The translations under genes were made by a program, and so were the position numbers. From Asterella californica (lineage: Eukaryota > Streptophyta > Marchantiopsida > Marchantiales > Aytoniaceae): a DNA stretch of 64,000 nucleotides. The notes under the pieces were generated by a model. The model worked only from the letters and a program-made list of their open reading frames with translations, searched no databases and was not told the origin of the DNA. Shown here one piece after another: positions 44,331-56,940 of this stretch (position 1 is the stretch's first letter; every line of letters begins with the position of its first letter). The DNA lies in assembly GCA_036924285.1 (NCBI GenBank), contig JAYKYS010000002.1, positions 47,073,501 to 47,137,500 on the forward strand. Reading direction: 5' to 3'.

Positions 44331-47300
44331 TGTTGTGGCGGGGGATTCTCAGCTGCGCTTTTCTTCCATTCTCTTCCTGATCTCCTTATGCCGGACAGCA
44401 ATATCATGCAGCGGCCTATGGAGCGGCACGCTAGTTACGAGCACATTTGGTTGCAGTGTGTTCACCCTTCAGTGTAGATTTGACCTAATTGGTTGTGGAA
44501 TACTGCCATAATCGTACATCTTCTCACGTACTGGTGATGGGAGCTCGATTATGACCTATGCTTCACTGGGCGAGCTCCTCCCACTATGAGGAATCTCTTT
44601 TGCAGCTCCAAAGCGCTGTAGTTCTCTAATTCCCCCATCTTCTTACACCAAATCTCCTACATCGGAAAACTCTGTAGATACTTGGTCTATCGAAATCTTA
44701 CAAGTTCCTCATATTTTGGCTCAATGGTCCAACGCGATATCTTCTATGCTCAACACTGAGATGAAGCGGGTCCGAATGACAGATGAAACTTGTGAACTAT
44801 ATACGAAGAATAGCTACGCAAAAGTTAGCTTGTTCGGCCCGAGGGAACTTCTCTGGAGCACAGGTGGAAATGTCTCGATCATATATGACTCTTGTCAACA
44901 TGAAGAGTCTCAGTCAAGGTTGTGGCTCTTTCTGTACCATAGATGGCATGCACTACAATTATGGGACCTATGAGGCTACTGTGCACGTGGTGGTCAATGC
45001 TCTTCTCATTGCAACCCAGAAAACGCTTGCAGCCTTAATTTACCGTAGCTTGATGGTTTTTCTACTCATTGTGTACGAGGGAACTTACGGAGTATTCTTC
45101 ATATACAAGTTACCTTGGAAATTCTTTCATTAGAAGAAGAAGTTTCAAAGATTTGGCTTCCGGAAGCTTTGAAATGCAGCCTGCTCGGTTCAAAATATGG
45201 GTGTTGATTCTGAGTTCATATTGTCGTGCTTGCTGGAGAAGTGAAAGTACGAGCCATCAAGTTCACATTCAAGTGTGAACATAAGGACGAGTATAGGGTC
45301 AGTTGACCAGGCAGATTTTGGTTGGAGGTACAGGAACGAATACTTTCTGAGCAGGTTCTCCTGTTGTGAATCCATCAAGGTCAGTGTTTCGTCCAGCTCA
45401 GTAACTGATTTCAGTTATTCTGAATAGGGTGAATATTTATATTTAGGATGAATCAAACTTTTGAGCAGAGATACGAGAACAAATGATCTCCTAACAGTTT
45501 ACGGCTGGTAGGCTCTAAATGGACGTACTTGTTACTGCTCTCACGTTTTTCTGCTTGGTTGGAATGCTGTTCAATTCTTCAATGGCGGTAGGAACTTTGG
45601 TCAAACTGATCGTGTTACCACCAGTACAGATAACTTAAGAACGAGTGCTTCGCGTTTAGTAAATGTATGTTACCTACATTCGCTTTGTGGCCATGCCTTC
45701 CTCAGGCAAGCCTGTTACTTGGTTACGGGATAACAAAGAGAGGAAGATGTATATAACTGATGGAAACTAGATTTTGGTGGTGTTTACTACGTCAGTTGTC
45801 TGCATACCTTTCTCATGTGGGGGTCTTCACAGTTCTACATGAGATTTTGGTGGAATCTTATCATCTATCATCCCGTGCAGGCTCAGACAAAGGGTCGAGG
45901 TGCCCCATTGAAAACAATAGACGAAGGTGTCCAGAAGCATTTTATAACCTCCTTTGGTAAAGATGGTCTGCTCATGAATTCTCCTTCGCCTATGGAACAT
46001 TTTCTGATCCAAAGGTTCCAGCTAAGTTAGTAAAAGGTACGACGTGATTGAATACTCCTGCCGTTTCATACATGCTAATCATAAGCGGTTTCCTTCTCTG
46101 GCTATCAACTGGCATGCTAAAGTCCAGATGATACTCCTTTTCTTATGAACAGCCTCAGGTCAAATTTACATGAAAATACGAGTTGGTCTTTCTGGGTGGC
46201 CTTTCTGCAGGTACAATGGTTTCAGTATGTGATCTCTTACCGTTTATTGTGCGATACTTGGTCGTTAAGTCTGATAAAAGTGTACAATCTGAACTTTGAG
46301 AATCTTGAACGTGCCTTTATCAGTCTTATTTATTGTTGTCGCATGTCAACCGCAGAGTACGGAAATTTGTAAGCTCACTGTTCTGCGGATGACACTGAAC
46401 TTGAGTAGCAACTATGATTGGCTTTCTCTGCTGTCATGCTGTTAACTGCAGGGAAAATGCGTTCGAACTACATGCACAATGATCTAGAGCTTAAGGAATT
46501 CCCAGTTGAGGGGAATGCTTGCCTTCAGTCTAGAAACCCATGAGCAGGTACTATGAAGCCACATCTTCTGTTTGATGACCTACCACTAGTGTCATTTTAG
46601 AGCTTTTCTGCGGCAAGCTTGGCATTCACTACATAGTCTTGTCTCAAATTTGCAGAGAAAAACATCGAGAGTTTTGCTTTCCAAAGCGCCGCAATGTGCT
46701 ACCTATTCTGATGAAGTAGAATATGCTTGAAGATGTGGATTAAACAACTTCACGGTTTTCTCGTTGTTCTGAAGATAGTCTTTGGTACCCGTGAACGCTT
46801 CTCTGAACTTTGGTCGTAAGTAAGGAGTACTTACCGGAGGGTATGCATAGGAGTCGACTGTTAATTTCACAGTGTTAAAACGAAGGATGATCTTGAAACA
46901 TTTTTGCATTTCTTCCCAGTGCATTTGCCTCTTTTGGTGGAGGTAATCTACACGAAGAAGGCATAGGATGGTTATGGAGTAATTGTATCCCAAACAAGCG
47001 ATCGTCTCCACCCACGCTCTTCTCATTCCTCTTCCTTCAGTAGTGGAACGAGAAGAGCGAAAGTACCTAGAATACTTTCGCTACCCGAGAACTTGGTAAG
47101 TAGTTCATGAAATGAACACCCTTCAGCTGATAAGCTGAAGGCATATGTATTGGGATTAATTATACAGATAATCGATCATCTTATATTTTTGAGACAAAGT
47201 GTCACTACATATTTCCACCACTGTTGTCCTCACATCATACTTTTTCGCCAAAATTGAAGCATATTATTTTCTCCTTCTCTTGTCCGTGTATACTTTCAAT

Positions 47301-48430
47301 CTCCTCGGGAGTCACACAACTAGATAAGAGAATTTTTTAACACAGGTATTATGTTAGAGATAAGTCTTCCCTTGACAGCAAATGATGTTTCTGGTTTTTG
47401 TATTCTGTTTATTTGCTTATAATTAAAATATCGGGTGTGCTTTAGAAAATAAGCAAGAGCTGAGGTTTGAGAACCTCAGTGTTTGGAAGGGAATGTGGGC
47501 ATTTTTTAATATCTAAGTAGTTGGATATTATTATCCGGAGTGAAGTTTTGTGACATTGTAGTAGCTGAGCTTACTGGACAGTGAGATTATGTGTGCTACT
47601 GTTCTTTCAAGAAGTATACATGTGTTATCTTATAACTTTTAAGATTTGTTTAGTTAACGTTAGACCGCCACAAAAGGTTTTATTAAAATTGGAACAGCGG
47701 GCACTTCCAGTAGCACCACCAAGAAAGTGCAACATTTAAATGCTAGTCTAGTGAGTAAGGCTAGGGGTCTCTTTTCACTTAGGACCTTAACAAGTTTAAG
47801 GTCTTTACCCGAACGAGTACGGGGCATCATGTACCAAGGTAGTTTCTTATCGGGTGTAGTATAGTGGAGAGGTGTATGCTCACTACGCAGATTTCTTTCC
47901 TTGGTTTCACGAGCCCAAGCGTGTCTCCTAATGCACGAAGTGGCGTTCTCGTGAAATCTACTTGACTCAAACATTAAATGTGAGTCGTCTGTAGACGCAG
48001 ACGATTCTTAGATTAGAATCTTCTGCTTGCTGCTATATTGCTACATTAGTCAATTTCGGACAATGACGCCCAAGCGGTTGAAACTGAATTGCGACGTCAG
48101 AAAAGATTTCACGCTCATAACTCTCATGAATTCCAGCCATTTCAGCAAATGGTGTCGTAATGCTTTTGTGTTTACTATGTAAAACTCTTGACAGATGCTT
48201 CTCATTTGTCTGTTTAAACGAGTTAGCAGTATTGTTAATATACGCTAGAAAAGATATACATAAAATTCAATTTCTGGTTGAATGTGAGAGAGTCTAAAGG
48301 AAAAAAACTTCATGAGGAAATAGAGCTCAAGATAAGCTTTCCAACAAGCCAAAGATGGACTCAATCTGAGCTGTGTGGAGGGAGTTATGGCTTATAGTTA
48401 GTAGGATATAACTTCCTCTCAAGGTATTCC
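44331..48430. other. Long interval with scattered coding-like pieces
   Basis: Plus-strand pieces with protein-like composition occur at 45880-46060 (ending in a frame reading SFAYGTFSDPKVPAKLVKG). A minus-strand open frame of 107 codons lies at 46703-47026 (TVDSYAYPPVSTPYLRPKF) and another of 104 codons at 47660-47974. None is assigned. A 41-bp direct repeat (44184-44224, 44839-44879) is present. AT-rich from 47100 to 47650. Confidence 0.35.
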
Positions 48431-48450
48431 TGGTGCTGACTAGACATCCC

Positions 48451-48613
48451 CTGTGTGAAGAGGCTCCTGTGTGAAACCTCTTTTGTGTGAGGAGTCCCAT
48501 GTGTGAAGCGTTCCTTGTGCTGATGTGGCATCTCCTGTTGAGAAATTCTATGTATGAAGCTTCCCTTGAGTGAAACATCTTATGTGTGAGGCATCTCTTA
48601 TGCTGAGGTGACC
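48451..48613. repeat. Degenerate 16-bp minisatellite
   Basis: About ten units built on (A/C/T)TGTGTGA(A/G)GN4-5(C/T)C, for example CTGTGTGAAGAGGCTC, CTGTGTGAAACCTCTT, TTGTGTGAGGAGTCCC, ATGTGTGAAGCGTTCC, ATGTATGAAGCTTCCC and ATGTGTGAGGCATCTC. Two units have length changes. Confidence 0.85.
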
Positions 48614-48730
48614 TTTCAAGCTTGCTTTACTGAGCCATGAAACAAAAAAATATATAAACACTGAAATTTATGAAGGTTGTTCACGAGAATTGGGATCCTT
48701 ATATATCTCTTTCACTAAGTGAGGGAAATT

Positions 48731-48762
48731 CTTCCTCCTTGTTTCTTGAGGCAAGGAGGAAG
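48731..48762. repeat. 11-bp hairpin
   Basis: CTTCCTCCTTG (48731-48741) and CAAGGAGGAAG (48752-48762) with a 10-base loop, followed by smaller ACTAAGT/TCTAAGA inverted motifs up to 48860. Confidence 0.85.
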
Positions 48763-48869
48763 ATTCTTCCTTTCATCTTCCTTCTACGTTCATTTTCAAC
48801 TAAGTTGAGGGAATTGTTTTTCTTGAAATTTTCTCTAAGAGAGAGGAAGGTTTCTTTTTCTTTGTACAC

Positions 48870-51800
48870 TCAAACTCAATCAGATGAGTTGAATTCCTTC
48901 TTATGTATGAGAGATATCTCTACAACTAAGCCTCTCGTTTCAATGTGAAGAGAAAACTTTGGCACGCCTTAGCACTCTTTTCTTGATTTTTCACTCTCCA
49001 TGTTTTGAAAAGTACACCAATGTGCTCTATGTATTCGGTCTTCTTCCCTCCTCTTCCAAGATCATTCTCGTTATTCTCTTCTCATCCAACACTAGTTCAC
49101 AAATCATATCATTCTCCAAAATTTTCTCTCTTTTTTTTTCATATTTTGTCTAACAAGTTTACTCAGTGTATCCTAATGGTGCCAACATGTCGAGGAAACG
49201 TCACTGGAATACCTAAATAATCAACAGTTAGATGCATTTAGATGCATTTAGCACATACTTTTTCCATCTACACACTTCATGAGCTACTTATACAACAAGC
49301 TTTAGTCTTCGTGACTTCTGTACAAAACAGATCTATTTAAGCTACTTTGGATGCAGAAGTTTCCAGATTGTAGTACATCTTGTAATCTTCATGTCAAAAC
49401 AAGAATCACTCCAAACGGAGCTTTGGTTGCTTAGATATGATTTTTCAAAGGTCAGAGATATTCTTAAATTTTTTCTACATCGAGGATTCCCGACACAAGG
49501 GATTTTGATCAAATTGTAGCTTGTGTATTCTTGTGTGCATTGGATTCATCAGCCACCTTAGGTAATCTAATTGTGCAAGAGACTAAACCTACTGATTATA
49601 GCCAAAAGGTACTCCATTTCTCTTAGCACATCTCTCTCTTCGCAACAGCGATCAGATTCCGAGTGAGTGGAGAGTAAGGATGGAGAGACGTAGTACTACT
49701 CAGCGAAAAGCTCAGGAGGGTTGCATTTGGGTATCCCACTCCAGAACCATGGAGATCCTTTATTCTCGATAACATCTTAACGACTAGATAAAAACTCGCA
49801 AGTGGACAGAGACTCTAAGCATGAGAACATAACACAGTGCGTCGTAGCATACGCTGAAAGTGGCTGAACGTCCAACGTTTTCAAAGAAGAATCTCTTGTC
49901 TGCACTGAATTTGTCATCGAACGTGAAGAGTTTGTTGGAGGATTTCATACACATTAGCTTACGAAGATAACAGATGGTGATAAGAAAAAGGGGAAAAAAG
50001 AATAATAAAACAATGGAATTTAAAAAGTGAATTTCGTACTTTCACTAACTTTAGAAATGCAAAATTAAACTTTTGAGTTACAAGTGATAGGAATTTGAGT
50101 TCTCAAAATTTTGATTTTTAAAAATTAAAGTTAGATATACAAAATTTATAAAGTATTTCTATACTACACTATATTTTAAATATGGAAATTTTAAATATAC
50201 TCTCCAAGCATATTTGCACAATTTACGTGACGGTCAAAGTCCCAGCAAGCGTTGGATTGGACTTTTGACGATTTGGATGAAACCAAATCCGTCAAAACCA
50301 CTCACTGGGGGGATCTGAAACATAAATCGTTATTACCTAGTAAGGTCGCGAAGTGAATAAGTACTATTATTATTATCCAAGTTTACAACATATACATAAA
50401 ATCATTTTCTGAAATTATATTAGCATATTAGTGTAGTTTCACAAAAAAGGTATTATATGATAAATACGTTATCTTTGGTGTATTTACACATGAAATATTT
50501 AATCGTATACTTATATTTCATATACTGAGTAATATATGATTTGCAGAAGTTCAGCACAACTCACAGACGTGTCTTTTTCATCACTAAATCATTTCACTTA
50601 TTACCATGTTATTAACTTGTGTATGTCACTAACATGTACATCATGTTGCATCACAATTGTAATAGTACATATGACATAACAAAAATTATCATGATTTTCT
50701 TATAAATCTCATGTTATCCCATCAAACAATCAAAGGTATCCGTTACCGAAGTAGCACGATCAAGTTCCTTAGCGCAAGCATTAGTGCGTTAAGAAAAAAC
50801 AAACATGTACATGAGCACCATTTTCTTTTATACACAGAAAACAAAGAAGCATAGACCGTATAAGATGCCGTTAAACAGAAATCAAAATCTTCCAGAAATT
50901 TGTCTATTCACACCCCCAATAAGTTCGTTAAGTTTGATCATAGCTCTTTTAACGGTGTTCTTTTTGCTATGCGTTTGCGCTTTGCTTACTATCGGTTTTT
51001 AAGATTCTTGAAATTCTGAAAAATAGGACTTTTTTTCATCTTTGGATTGATCACGATCGTGGGACAACGTTAAGGAAAGATCGATTAAGGAACAGAAGCG
51101 ACGCGGAACGGACGCGACAGGCTTGCGCATCCTGATAAATTGGTTATAACCTTGCGATCTACTTCTCTTGTCTTCTTACGTAGTGCTGGAGAATTTTAGA
51201 AAAGATAGACTCGTTCTTTTCGAGTACGACCACGACGCGCTTAGTGGATTAAGACAGTGCTGCTCAGCTCTGATTTATAGCGATGGAGATCTTTTGAACT
51301 GTACCTCGTGGTCCTGCGGCTGTACCGAGGGAGGAGAAGGTGAAATCAAGAGCCGGTGCGTTTGATTCTATTTTTGCTGCGTGTGTTGGCGGTGGCGTGC
51401 CTTGCTTAAGTGTGTGTGCCATTTCTTTGATGAATGCGTGAATTATTGGCCGGCTTCGGTTCCGCTCTTCAGTTGCTTCTTTCAGTGATTCATGCAATTT
51501 ACATAGCTATAATTTTTTGGCGCTGGGATCTTTCTCTTCAGTTGCTCTGCCAGTTCCCCGCATGGATAGATTACAGACTGCCTAACGAGGGTGGGGATTC
51601 TTCGTCCCAGTATATCTGACTTTACGAACGTTTCCTTCGTCGGATTCAGATCGTTTCTAGATTCAGATCGTTAGCAGAAGAAGACAACTTAACTGAAAAT
51701 CCGGGACGACGGAGTTTGAGTTCTCGCCCGTCCGGTCGAAGAATGAGTATCATAGTAGGAGCAACCTCAAGGCTCGATCGTGCATGATTCAGTACGTCAC

Positions 51801-52768
51801 AGCAAATGGATGGGTAATCGGAACAGGGAACCGCTATTCTTTAATTCCTGGAGTAGAGGTTTATTTGAAAACCTAGAGTAATAACTCCGATCAGCTTGGA
51901 AATCACAGTACTGTACACAGTGATAATCTCGGCATCAGTGAGATATCTCTGATTGGCAGCAGTGAAAGGCTCGTAGATCTCAGGTTATGTGGCCTGCTGG
52001 CTTCAGCTTAGGATACAAGAAGAGAACAAGAAAAGAGGGTTATATACTTGATTTGAACGGGATCGAGGATCATAGAATATAGTAGTTTCTTCACTATGAA
52101 CTGCAGTATGCTAAGCGGATTCTGTTGAAATGTTGACTTGATGGCATCCTCCGACCATGGCCCTCTGACTCTCAACTGCCTGAGCATGCTTTTACTGGAA
52201 CAGGATGTAATACTATCGTAATACTACATGATTTCAAATCTGTCGTCCTATACCAACCTTCTTTAGTATGTTCCCAGCTGGTCTATACGAGTAGAAAGTG
52301 GATCTTTTACTCCATCTTGTAAATGGTGCGAACCGATCTGCATACATCGCTTTGTCGTGAACGGGGAACATTTAAGCTTGACTACTTGTGCACAGTCCAG
52401 GTTAGGTGTAGAAAGGAATTGTTGAGTGGTTGTTATTGGCTCAGCACTGGCCTAAGCGTACAAGTTCTCAGCAGACGCCAGGTCCAAGCTGGTCGCACAC
52501 TAAGAGGACAAACTGTATCTGGGTTACATTCCCACTTAGCTCAGTGGGTGAATTACTCGCTCCCTGTAATCTTGCGTTTGAGATACTTTGCAGTTTTTAC
52601 TACCCCTCGACGGTGAGATCACATGTGCAGTGCAGACACGCATACCAGATGATTCATACTATCAGTGCTCAAGCTTCCTTTTGTCTTTTGTCTTACCCTG
52701 TGAAACAGGTATACCTAGACCGGAATGCTTAGCACAAGACAAGCCGGTAACGTGATGTCTTTGAATGT
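48870..52768. other. Intergenic interval, no recognised gene
   Basis: 49960-50560 is very AT-rich. Near 50235-50300 there are facing GGTCAAAGTCC / GGACTTTTGAC segments. Open frames at 51168-51619 and 52323-52732 show no family. A short repeat of ATGCATTTAG lies at 49221-49242. Confidence 0.4.
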
Positions 52769-52987
52769 TTAGCTGCATGATACATCAGCTTCTCTATCAC
52801 ACAGAAAGAGCTTATTGACTAACAGTACGGTTTGCGTACATGAGGAATGGTCTCCGAATGGAATGAATTCGAGAGGAAAGTTTCCTGTGGGGAAGTGAAA
52901 GGTAAGATCCTCCTCAACGGTAAAAGCAAAATTCGCACGGTTGGTGTACACGTTGGAAAATGCAGAAGGTGACGATTCAGCCCTCAT
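52769..52987 (-). CDS. Unidentified short frame, protein-like composition
   Basis: 72 codons, MRAESSPSAFSNVYTNRANF continuing FAFTVEEDLTFHFPTGNFPL, EFIPFGDHSS and LLVNKLFLCDREAD. The alternating aromatic/hydrophobic pattern looks like a beta-rich domain fragment. It could be an internal exon, as an AG acceptor (AATACAG) lies 9 bp before the ATG. No family is recognised and no partner exon was found. Confidence 0.25.
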   Translation of the reverse strand: MRAESSPSAFSNVYTNRANFAFTVEEDLTFHFPTGNFPLEFIPFGDHSSCTQTVLLVNKLFLCDREADVSCS

Positions 52988-53278
52988 GTACTTACTGTAT
53001 TGCTAAGACTAAAAGCCGAATAAAGTGGCTCAGTTTGCTACCTTTTGTGGCATGGCTTGCAGGTAATCGCCTTGCACGGCTGCTCTTTTACGCCTGGTGA
53101 TGCGAGAGAGCTTGGTAGATAACCTATCCTGAAGCCACCACGGCGGTGGAGGAGTCTAGGTAACCTGTGAGCTGCTTCTTGAGTTCCTGGGATACTCTCT
53201 CGTCGTTTATACATATTTTGTCATGCCAACAGAGAAGCTCAGTGAAGATGTTTAAACCACCTGGGCCCCTATTTTAAC

Positions 53279-53294
53279 GGTGGGTTAACCCACC
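53279..53294. repeat. 16-bp perfect palindrome centred on TTAA
   Basis: GGTGGGTTAACCCACC. A related imperfect palindrome (GTGGATTTACCAC) lies ~50 bp further on. It sits 1 kb upstream of the transposase gene. Confidence 0.8.
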
Positions 53295-53641
53295 TCTAGT
53301 CATTTTAGTCGTGACTTAGGAAAATCAGGCGGAGGTGGATTTACCACCAGTAATGCGGACACTTGTCACAAATTTATTCGTTACTCTCTGATCTTCATCT
53401 ACGATGCAAAACGTTCATCTCTTTGAGACCTAATATTTGAACCAATCCAGACTCAAAACGGATGTCTGACGTGGACAAGAAGACAAAGAGAAAATTTCGG
53501 CATCTGTGACAGAATCTCGAAAATATTCTGTTTTTGAATTTCAAAAAGTTCTAGTATGAAATTATTTTGTTACTGTGACGAAGTGGATTCGAAATAAGAG
53601 CAGGTTCTACCTGAAAAGCAAAAAAACGAATTTTTTTTTTC

Positions 53642-53782
53642 CCGGAGCGTACGACGCCGGTCAGCGATGAGAGCCGCGTCCTGAATATGCTGCCGGAAAC
53701 GTTATTCCGGTTTATCGGAATTTTTTCCGGTCCCGAACTCTGGCTTTCCGGTCCCGTTTCCGGTACCGGATTATTTTTCCGG
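53642..53782. repeat. Cluster of nine CCGG motifs (TTCCGG-rich)
   Basis: CCGG occurs at 53642, 53657, 53693, 53707, 53727, 53748, 53760, 53766 and 53779, mostly as TTCCGG or TTTCCGG. The surroundings are AT-rich with very few such sites. The block may be a subterminal repeat region bound by the neighbouring transposase, or a GC-rich promoter patch. Confidence 0.65.
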
Positions 53783-54289
53783 CGCAGAAACCAGAAATCC
53801 CCACAGCTTTTTCTGCCATTCCCCGCAGTGGGCTTGCCATTCCCCACTCTTTTCCTTTTCCTTTTCCCCGCACTGCCCCCTCTCTCGCTGAGTCCTCCTC
53901 CGCCCGCCTTCCTCCTCCCCTCTCTCCTTTTGCCTTCCTTTGTTTTTTATTAGCTTTGACATTTCAGATCACAGAAATATATTTTATCTTCTATTTTTCT
54001 GTTTTCAGTCTAAGTCTCTTAGTCATTCTGTCTTTTGTTTTATAATTTCAGTTCTCTTCTCAAATAATTATAGCTGTATTTTTGTTGTTAGGATTATTTT
54101 TGTGAGCTTATTTTTCCTCTTCTGATTTGGAAAATAAGAGTGGTCATATTTTTATTTTATATTTAGTTTAGATTATTATAATTTTATTTCAATATCTTTC
54201 TCTTTTTGAGGTGATGTTTTGGGTCTCTAACTGACGAGTACTGGACCTCCGGACGGATAGGTCCGTTTTACTTGTCAAGTTTGGCGTTC

Positions 54290-56711
54290 ATGCCTCCTAG
54301 GGTACATCCACCACGACCGGGTGATAGACATAGACCTAGAGGATGTCCGTAGGTCCCTGGAGGGTTGATTAGGGTCCCAGAGTCGTTGCTTCCGCGGTAT
54401 GTACAACTGATGCAACTTTTGGGACCTGGTGCAGGGCATGCTGCGGTTATGAACTTTCTGTTTGCAACTGCTCGGGTCGTTATTGATCAAATGATCAGAG
54501 AGGCAGAGGTTCGAAATGAGATTCCAGATGTAATTCCAGAGGAGGGTGATTTGGATCTACTTTCGCCTGAGATGGATGATGATGAGTTTGTGGCCGATCT
54601 AGATGTTTTGAATGCGTTGGGTGTTCAGGTATGATCGTCTTTCCATCTCTTTCAAGCAAGCTCAAATATGCATGTAAAGTTGTGAATGTGTGTGCATTAT
54701 AATTTTCTTATTTGAATTGGCATATCTTATCTATAGGTGGCAGATGACGTGTTGGACTCTCAAGTCTCATTAGATCCAATACTTGATTCTCAGATCCCCA
54801 ATGAAGTGGATGATCGTGAGCCACATGAGAGAGACATGAGAGAAGTTGACATACTTGTCGAGGATCTCCCGAGGGTTGGATTTGTATCTTTGTCGAGATT
54901 GAGGGAATTCTTTCAGGACTTCAAGGTGAAGTGTCCTCACCCAAGATGTGATAAGCTCTTGTTACCTCCAACAATCAAGGCTTTTCATCAGACTTGGAAG
55001 TTGAAGTTCAGTTGTGAGTGTCAGCACAAGTTTGTTTGGTTGTCGACGGAGATGGAGTTGTATTATGGGAACCCCGATGTCGTGTGCCGTATGTATCATT
55101 CTGCACTATGTGCGGGATTAGGATATACACAATTGGATTCAATCTATCGAGAGGTTGGCCTACATCCTATAGGACGAAAGCACTTTTATGGATTTCAGAG
55201 CGGGAGGAGACGAAGGATAGGATGGATTCAAGCAACACTTGACCGATGGACGATCAAGAAAGAGGAGGTTCAGTCGGAAGTTCTTGCACGGCATTTTCCG
55301 GACTTGAACCATGTACCCATGGGAGGTGAGTGTATTCACACTGAGCTAAGTCACTTGTTTATTACTCATGTTGTCATATCATGTGCATAAGTATTCTTAC
55401 TCATAATGTCCTAAATATGTATTTTTGAATTTGACTTGTATGTCTTAGGAAACTTTGTTGTGTATGCTGATCTCCGTTACGACTCCACCCGAAATGGTTA
55501 CAATGGCACTTGTGCATTCCTTGATGCGTCTGATGGTCGAGTCATCGAGATGGTGAATATGACTCGAGTCGAGACAGGAGGAAATTCATGGTTGATCGAG
55601 GATGCGGCATTTGAGATCGGGATCCAGCGATTGTTAGCACGTGGTATTGTTCCTGACGAGGTTGTCCATGATGACAAGTCATCGGTGGATGTTATATTGC
55701 GTCGACACGGCATTGTGAGCCAGAAGGACCTATGGCACAAGTGCAAGAACGTGATCAAGAAGTTCTTAGCGGAGGTGCAGACCAAGAAGCGTCCTCCCGG
55801 TGGTGTTGATGATGCTGAGGTGATTGCAGACCTTGAGCTCCTTACAAAGAGACAACTAGAAGGATGGCTTCGATCTCAAGGAGCTTCGACCATGGGAAAT
55901 AAACCCGTGTTGGTTCAGCGAGTGGCTGGGATACGAGATCTTCGAGATAGTGAGGTCGTCGGTTCTCGACGATATATGTATCCAAAGTTGATGACTCACG
56001 ATATTACAGACAAGCTGAAGGGATGGATCTACACTTGTTGTCAGCTGAATGCGAGGAGGACAATCATGGTTTGTGGTCGTTATCATACTGATGATGAAGA
56101 CGACACGAGCATCTTAGTCAAGGACATTCAGAATGCAGCCGGTCATTGGGCAGGAGATCACAGGACGTGCATGACTCTACCCGGAGACAGACCTTGCTGC
56201 AATATCCCAGACTTAAATAGATCCGCATCGGACACATATTATCTACGAGGTATGTTCTCAATATTCTATAATGAATAATTGCTTTAATTAAGATTAGCTT
56301 AGACTTGAGCACTTTATGATGTAAACCCTAAATGATGTCTGCGTTGTAGATTCTCCCACTCATCGAGCTATGGTAGAATTCATGAAGAAGACCATTACGT
56401 CAGCGAAGATGCGATTTTATACTAGAGCTCGAGAGAACTATATGTCGGAGATTTTCAATTCGGTCATAAACAAGTTTGCCACGAAAAGGACGCATTTTGC
56501 GAAGTCACATGAAGCTCGATTGGCAGCCTGTTGCATGGACTGGAATGAGAATATACGTCGGGAGCCCATCAAGATTTATCAACGACGTCCTCAACATACG
56601 ATAGTGCGCCACCGGACTCAAACACGTCGAGAGCTACCTGAGAGAACAACTGCATGGAAGACTGAGTTGAGGGATATGATATTCGGCGAGCATACTGAAG
56701 CGGCTATGTAA
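54290..56711 (+). CDS. DDE transposase-like protein with zinc ribbon and SAP-like segment
   Basis: Exons: 54290 (or 54410)-54628, 54737-55325, 55449-56249 and 56350-56711, all GT-AG with matching phases. From the ATG at 54410 the product is 656 aa. An upstream ATG at 54290 is in frame but separated by a TAG (54350-54352). Features: acidic N-terminus (residues 40-115); zinc ribbon C139-x4-C144 and C166-x-C168; first catalytic Asp in YADLRYDSTRNGYNGTC (D277 or D281); second in VVHDDKSS (D344/D345); a DLWHKCKNV block (363-371); a SAP-like helix-turn-helix LTKRQLEGWLRSQGAS then GNKPVLVQRV (397-430), inserted in the core; Cys/His-rich stretch; Glu in HEARLAACCMDWNEN (E591). Block order resembles Kolobok-type and related animal DDE transposases. 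Superfamily is inference. The gene may be intact or domesticated. Confidence 0.75.
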
Positions 56712-56940
56712 GTACAAAACTTGGTTGTTCACGATTTGAGTGTGCTTCATACATAACTATCTAAAATATATCTTTTGGTTGTGAATGTTGATTAATACTC
56801 AAACTAACAATTTGATTGTATCTACGCAGATAACGATCAACAAGTACCAAAGTACCATTTTATCATATTTTACCGTTGCTGATTGTTATTGCACAGGTGA
56901 CAATCGACAATAGCGTTGTACCAGTACGCAATATTTGTTC

